From Eubacterium sp. (GTDB taxonomy: Bacteria > Bacillota_A > Clostridia > Lachnospirales > Lachnospiraceae), in contig JAMPGN010000196.1 in assembly GCA_023663915.1 (NCBI GenBank), forward strand, positions 1 through 7,871: 7,871 nt of DNA, given 5' to 3'. The notes under the pieces were generated by a model. The model was not told the DNA's origin, did not search any database, and worked only from the letters and a program-made list of their open reading frames with translations. Shown here one piece after another: positions 4,681-7,871 of the stretch. Numbering within the stretch: the stretch's first letter is position 1; each line of letters opens with the position of its first letter. Position numbers and translations under genes: made by a program.

Positions 4681-5895
4681 CTAAACGGCTTTCTCTTTCC
4701 TCTTCTCCAGTTCCCTTATCTCCTTTTCTGCGTCCTCATACTGCAAATGCGTGTAAACATTCAGCGTTGTCGCGATATCCGCGTGCCCCATCAGGTATTG
4801 CAGTGTTTTCGGGCTTATCCCTGATTTTGCCATGTTCGTACAGTATGTATGCCTGCAAACGTGCGGCGTGATTGTCGGCAGTTCCTCCTTGTATGTCCTG
4901 TTATACTTTCCCAGTGCATATTGAAACCGCTTTTCCCAATGGTTCGCCAGATACGGCATACCGTTCTTATCCAATACCAGAAAGCCTTTCCTGCCGTCCA
5001 CAACAGGCTCTTTGTCCACTTTACGGCGTTTCTTAATCATATGCCGGAAACACTCATAAACATCATCCCCCATAGGCAGTGTTCTCTCGCCATAGGTTGT
5101 TTTGGTATCCACAATCAGGTAAACGCCCTCCCGTGTCCGCTGTAGCTGGTGGTCTATCCTAATTTTCCTGTTTTTCATGTCAATATCATCAAATGTCAGC
5201 CCGCAAAACTCGGAAACCCTCATGCCGGTTTTAAACAGGACGTACATTCCGTCATAATACTGCCGGTAATGCTTGTCGCCCTTTATAAATTCAAGGAACA
5301 GCCTTTCCTGTCTGGCGGTCAGGGCTTCCCTTCTTACGCTGTCATTGACCAGCACCGTTGCCAGTTCCCAGTCAAACGGATTTTTGCGGATTAAATCATC
5401 TTCGACCGCCATGCGGAAAGCAGGTCTGACAACGCCCCTGATCGTATGGATACTACTGTAACTTTTCCCATCCTCCGACTGTAATTTAATCAGCCACCGC
5501 CTCGCATCCGACACTTTTACCATGTCAATCCGCTGGTTTCCGAAATCATCCCGTTTCAGCAGGTTGACAACGGTTTTATATCCCGCTTTTGTGTTATGCC
5601 TGACGCCGTTTTTAGTCGTCAGATACCGCTCCACCAGTTCAAGCACCGTGATATCCCCTCCATGGTACGCCAGCTCCTCCGCTAGGGCATCCTGCACTTC
5701 TTTTTCCAGTTCGCGCAGGGATTTACACGGTCGCTGGTTCGCGTTCAGCTTGTCCGTCTTTTCCAGTTTCCAGCTATAGATGTATTTTGCTTTCCCGTCC
5801 TTCCCCTTGTAGGCGAATATGTACCGCCCATCTTTGCGCTGTTGTTCCCCTGTCCTCAATATGCGTCCTCTGCTATCTTTCCTTTTTTCAGCCAT
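4681..5895 (-). CDS. int: Tn916-type tyrosine recombinase (integrase)
   Basis: The integrase cuts and rejoins DNA at the element's attachment sites for integration and, with Xis, excision. It has 404 residues, against 405 in Tn916 Int. Residues 1-75 are the arm-binding domain (EKRKDSRGRILRTGEQQRKD and YIYSWKL are clearly Tn916-like). About 80-180 is the SAM-like core-binding domain and 190-390 the catalytic domain. The catalytic set is complete: R226 (TGMRVSEF), K265, H345 and R348 (HVCRH), H371 (MGHADIATT) and nucleophile Y381 (NVYTH). GGAGGT lies about ten bases before ATG 5895. It is the last gene of the xis-unknown-int run, but a 96-base gap with a hairpin separates it from the gene before. 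Arm-site motifs begin right after its stop codon. It appears functional. Confidence 0.96.
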   Translation of the reverse strand: MAEKRKDSRGRILRTGEQQRKDGRYIFAYKGKDGKAKYIYSWKLEKTDKLNANQRPCKSLRELEKEVQDALAEELAYHGGDITVLELVERYLTTKNGVRHNTKAGYKTVVNLLKRDDFGNQRIDMVKVSDARRWLIKLQSEDGKSYSSIHTIRGVVRPAFRMAVEDDLIRKNPFDWELATVLVNDSVRREALTARQERLFLEFIKGDKHYRQYYDGMYVLFKTGMRVSEFCGLTFDDIDMKNRKIRIDHQLQRTREGVYLIVDTKTTYGERTLPMGDDVYECFRHMIKKRRKVDKEPVVDGRKGFLVLDKNGMPYLANHWEKRFQYALGKYNRTYKEELPTITPHVCRHTYCTNMAKSGISPKTLQYLMGHADIATTLNVYTHLQYEDAEKEIRELEKRKEKAV

Positions 5896-5956
5896 TATGC
5901 ACTACCTCCGCTTTTTCAGTTTTTTTGGTTGGTCAATTGTAACGCTTCCCATAAAA

Positions 5957-5984
5957 TGGGGCAAGGGAAAAAATCCCCGCCCCA
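5957..5984 (-). terminator. Hairpin between the unknown gene and int
   Basis: TGGGGC (5957-5962) pairs with GCCCCA (5979-5984), and inside it GGGA (5965-5968) with TCCC (5974-5977). On the minus strand it is followed by ATTTTATG, a poor T tract, so it may only dampen read-through into int. It begins eight bases past the stop codon of the upstream gene. Confidence 0.55.
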
Positions 5985-5991
5985 CATCATT

Positions 5992-6921
5992 TTAAAACTC
6001 CACTTTTTTCTCAATCTTTTTATCGGTTTTTTGGATACCCGCCAGCACCGCGAACTTGAAAATACAGTACACCCACTCGGTAAAACTTTCGCCGTCCTGT
6101 TTCGTGAACCTTATGTTTGCTTGATAGCCATGCGATGCTTCGGTAAGATAGAGAAAACCGTATTTTTTCATAAGTTTGAGCAGTTGCAGTTTTCTCATTC
6201 CGATTGTATTTGCCAATTTTATGACTCCCTCTTCATCCAGCATATAGTAGGATTCGCGCTCGAATAGTTTATGGATATGCGATTCACACTCTGGAATGTA
6301 GCGCTCAATAAGCTGGTACAACTCCACGGCATCCATCTCCTTCGCATCTTCCCTATATAAAGGAAGTTGTTTCCGAGAGTAATAAAGCACGTTTAAGATA
6401 TCCGCTATGTTAAGCTGCTCGTCGTCGTCACCGTCGAAAATGCCGAAATACTCTTCCAACACCTTTAGGAAAAATCCGGCAACCCTGCTCTTTATTCGGG
6501 CATCCTTGATTTCCGTTGCCACGAAGCTATATTGTGCCGCAATCATGAAATCTGCCTGCGGCAGCTGCATAATTGGAGAATATCGTCCATCATCATACCG
6601 CTGGCAGAATTGGATGTACTTCTTTCCGTCCTCATCTTGGTAGCGATTGGCGAACAGGGAATCGTTGAAGCAGTTCCGAATGTTCACCATGTCGTGCACC
6701 GGCGATAACACCCCCATCTCCTGCAATTTGCCATACACATCCTTTTCATCTTCGATATCAATCGCCCTTTCTGCCTCGGGTACTTTCAACGCGAAATCCG
6801 GCAGATTGGCGTCTACGAATTGCAGATTGTCAAGCGGAATCAATTCCACCCCCGTTTTTGTTTCCCGCGCTACTGGCTGGCTCTCCATATTAAGTGCTGG
6901 TACAATATGATTTGCTTTCAT
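5992..6921 (-). CDS. Unrecognised 309-residue protein between xis and int
   Basis: I do not recognise this protein. ATG 6921 is chosen over the longer frame from 6957 because AAGGAGGA lies eight bases upstream of it. That site sits on the last codons of xis, so the two genes are translationally close, 13 bases apart. No signal peptide or membrane segment is seen, so it is probably cytoplasmic. Residues 40-70 and 160-175 are acidic (GDDDEQLNIADIL). Residues 175-225 are helical and charged. The segment DEEGVIKLANTIGMRKLQLLKLMKKYGFLY (about 229-258) has the spacing of a helix-turn-helix. It is loosely like the KilAC C-terminal domain of phage antirepressors, and the last residues are lysine-rich. 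A DNA-binding or regulatory role in element excision is an inference from this segment and from its place between xis and int. It could equally be an unrelated cargo gene. Confidence 0.85.
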   Translation of the reverse strand: MKANHIVPALNMESQPVARETKTGVELIPLDNLQFVDANLPDFALKVPEAERAIDIEDEKDVYGKLQEMGVLSPVHDMVNIRNCFNDSLFANRYQDEDGKKYIQFCQRYDDGRYSPIMQLPQADFMIAAQYSFVATEIKDARIKSRVAGFFLKVLEEYFGIFDGDDDEQLNIADILNVLYYSRKQLPLYREDAKEMDAVELYQLIERYIPECESHIHKLFERESYYMLDEEGVIKLANTIGMRKLQLLKLMKKYGFLYLTEASHGYQANIRFTKQDGESFTEWVYCIFKFAVLAGIQKTDKKIEKKVEF

Positions 6922-6934
6922 TATTTTTTCCTCC

Positions 6935-7138
6935 TTAAATTGCTGAAATTTCGTCAATCATTTTCTCGAATTTTGCCCGCTTTATCAGCGTCTTCGTACC
7001 GTTCAACAGGATAAAATCCGCGTTCATATTTTCAGATATCATCCGCCGCAACTTCGTTTCGCCGATGTTGAAATATGCCGCCGCCTCCTTAACGGTCAAA
7101 ACATATTTCTCCGTCAACGGTATCGCGTACTTTTGCAC
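6935..7138 (-). CDS. xis: Excisionase, Tn916 Xis family
   Basis: Xis is a small DNA-bending protein that binds the element ends and steers Int toward excision. A GTG start at 7138 is preferred over ATG 7207 because AAGGAGG lies exactly eight bases before it and the resulting 67 residues equal the length of Tn916 Xis. The sequence aligns end to end: IPLTEKYVLTVKEAAAYF (about 6-23) and IGETKLRRMI (about 24-33) form the winged-helix DNA-binding part. NADFILLNGTKTLIKR and FEKMIDEISAI match the C-terminal half. The overlapping ATG at 7140 is out of frame. It is first in a run with the unknown gene and int. Translation may begin upstream at 7207, but that stretch shows no family similarity. Confidence 0.92.
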   Translation of the reverse strand: MQKYAIPLTEKYVLTVKEAAAYFNIGETKLRRMISENMNADFILLNGTKTLIKRAKFEKMIDEISAI

Positions 7139-7244
7139 ATTTGAAACCTCCTTTACATTATTGAAGTTTCCATTTTTTCCCTTTGATTCGCTCGTTTTTC
7201 CGCTCATTTCTTTGTTGTTTTGAAATGCTTATTTTCTTTGCTTA

Positions 7245-7272
7245 ACTATATTATCGCACACCGAGACTCCAA
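7245..7272 (-). promoter_or_regulatory. Possible promoter for xis
   Basis: On the minus strand TATAGT (7245-7250) matches five of six -10 bases, and TTGGAG (7267-7272), a poor -35 box, lies 16 nt upstream. It stands about 105 bases before the GTG start of xis, leaving room for a regulated leader. No obvious operator is seen. Confidence 0.35.
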
Positions 7273-7396
7273 AAAATAGTGGAAAAATCGCTGATTCTCC
7301 TTGGCTATACGGGCAGTTTTTGGTAATATTCCGATTGTATTGTTGACGTTTTATTAGTAAATCATGTCAAATTGCCTTCCAGCATAATTTTATGGT

Positions 7397-7447
7397 TTAG
7401 GAGACGATGTGAACCAAAAAATTAACGGGTATCTCACTTTTTTTAAT
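7397..7447 (-). pseudogene. Decayed short gene with an intact ribosome binding site
   Basis: On the minus strand a strong AATGGAGG site is followed nine bases later by ATT and a 16-residue frame, IKKSEIPVNFLVHIVS, ending in TAA. The site and spacing are those of a real gene start, but the codon is ATT and the frame stops early. The K-x-P-V-x-F start recalls a small clostridial protein family of about 50-60 residues, by recollection only. Either a start-codon and nonsense-mutated remnant or a tiny frame with a rare start. Confidence 0.3.
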
Positions 7448-7871
7448 GTGTCGAAACCTCCATTTTAAAACAAAAAATTGCACAAAACATATGTTCATAG
7501 CACGGAAATTTTTTTAATTTTCCCGCTTTTTCCCTTAAAAATCGCCTCACGACACGCAATTTACGCACTAGTCAACTAAATGTAGAGTATTTCACGCCCC
7601 CGCATCCGCCTGAATCATGTGATATTAGCAGTGCTGATTTCAGCCTGCTTATCGGTGTCATTGATTGTGTTTCTTCTATAAATATATTGTCACCTGCGAT
7701 ACGTTTATACAATGGTCATTTCCATAAACTCCCACCCCACGCCATCCGAATCACTCTCACGAAATCGTGTTTTATCAACCAGGCGTTTCCTTGCGCGACC
7801 TTTTCCATCTTCCAGTTTTTCCAGTCCCCTTTATATCTTTTTTCAAAACACTACGGATTTCATTATGGAAA

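Larger units (their letters stand above)
4500..7871 (-). mobile_element. Tn916-type integrative element, one end (partial)
   Basis: A tyrosine integrase next to an arm-site cluster, a Xis of Tn916 type and an accessory gene form the integration/excision end of an integrative element. The left boundary is placed only roughly, upstream of the phosphatase gene. The other end and any conjugation genes lie outside the window. The gene-poor, decayed sequence from 7140 to 7871 raises the possibility that only a remnant of the element is left. Confidence 0.6.
7208..7871. other. Gene-free end of the window, AT-rich, with decayed coding traces
   Basis: No intact gene is supported on either strand. It holds the possible xis promoter, a decayed short frame (7397-7447), the palindromes AACATATGTT (about 7487-7496) and CACGAAATCGTG (about 7762-7773), and fragments of open frame on the minus strand near 7713-7871 broken by stops. 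It may contain regulatory sites or the worn edge of the element. Confidence 0.5.

Noticed and set aside
7713..7871. Minus-strand coding trace with charged residues (ending near MEMTIV)
   Set aside because: All frames are interrupted by stops within about 45 codons, no start or ribosome site is present, and the window ends here; only a possible worn fragment.

Overview
The window looks like an accessory region from a low-to-mid GC Firmicute, most likely a gut Clostridium/Lachnospiraceae relative. This rests on the strong AAGGAGG-type ribosome binding sites, the U-tailed terminators and the gene families present (ToxN, Erm, a Tn916-type Int/Xis pair). The assignment is inferred from gene content, not from a marker gene. 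The region is a patchwork: three genes are cut or fused, and gene-free AT-rich stretches separate the blocks.

Left block (1-1836, + strand). The window opens inside a 34-nt tandem repeat array followed by a hairpin terminator and the first third of a ToxN-like endoribonuclease. This is the arrangement of a type III toxin-antitoxin system, in which an RNA repeat antitoxin precedes the toxin gene. The toxin diverges from its family after about residue 58, exactly where the promoter and leader of an erm-type 23S rRNA methyltransferase begin. The erm leader encodes a 14-residue peptide (MGIFIRCARTREGQ) with an Arg-Thr-Arg motif. It also has two intrinsic terminators and a 12-bp long-range pairing, so drug-responsive attenuation is likely. 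The 3' end of erm runs directly into a doubly deleted, frameshifted hflX remnant, which gives the methyltransferase a non-native tail.

Middle block (about 1866-3960). A GC-rich, orphan PstS-like phosphate-binding protein gene (- strand) carries eight 10-residue repeats behind its signal segment. It is bracketed by two imperfect inverted copies, about 180 bp each, of a hairpin-rich repeat with no transposase inside. After it come roughly 375 bases of AT-rich DNA with a hairpin, phased T-tracts and a bidirectional terminator.

Right block (4030-7871, - strand). A low-molecular-weight protein tyrosine phosphatase gene is followed by an integrated element of Tn916 type: a cluster of GGTAA/TTACC motifs (probable integrase arm sites), int, an unrecognised 309-residue gene, and a 67-residue Xis with a GTG start. 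In Tn916 itself xis is directly followed by int; here an extra gene sits between them. The last 650 or so bases hold no intact gene, only a probable xis promoter and a decayed short reading frame.

The points most worth following up are the severed type III toxin-antitoxin locus with an erm unit spliced into it, the erm leader, and the xis-unknown-int arrangement with its arm-site cluster.
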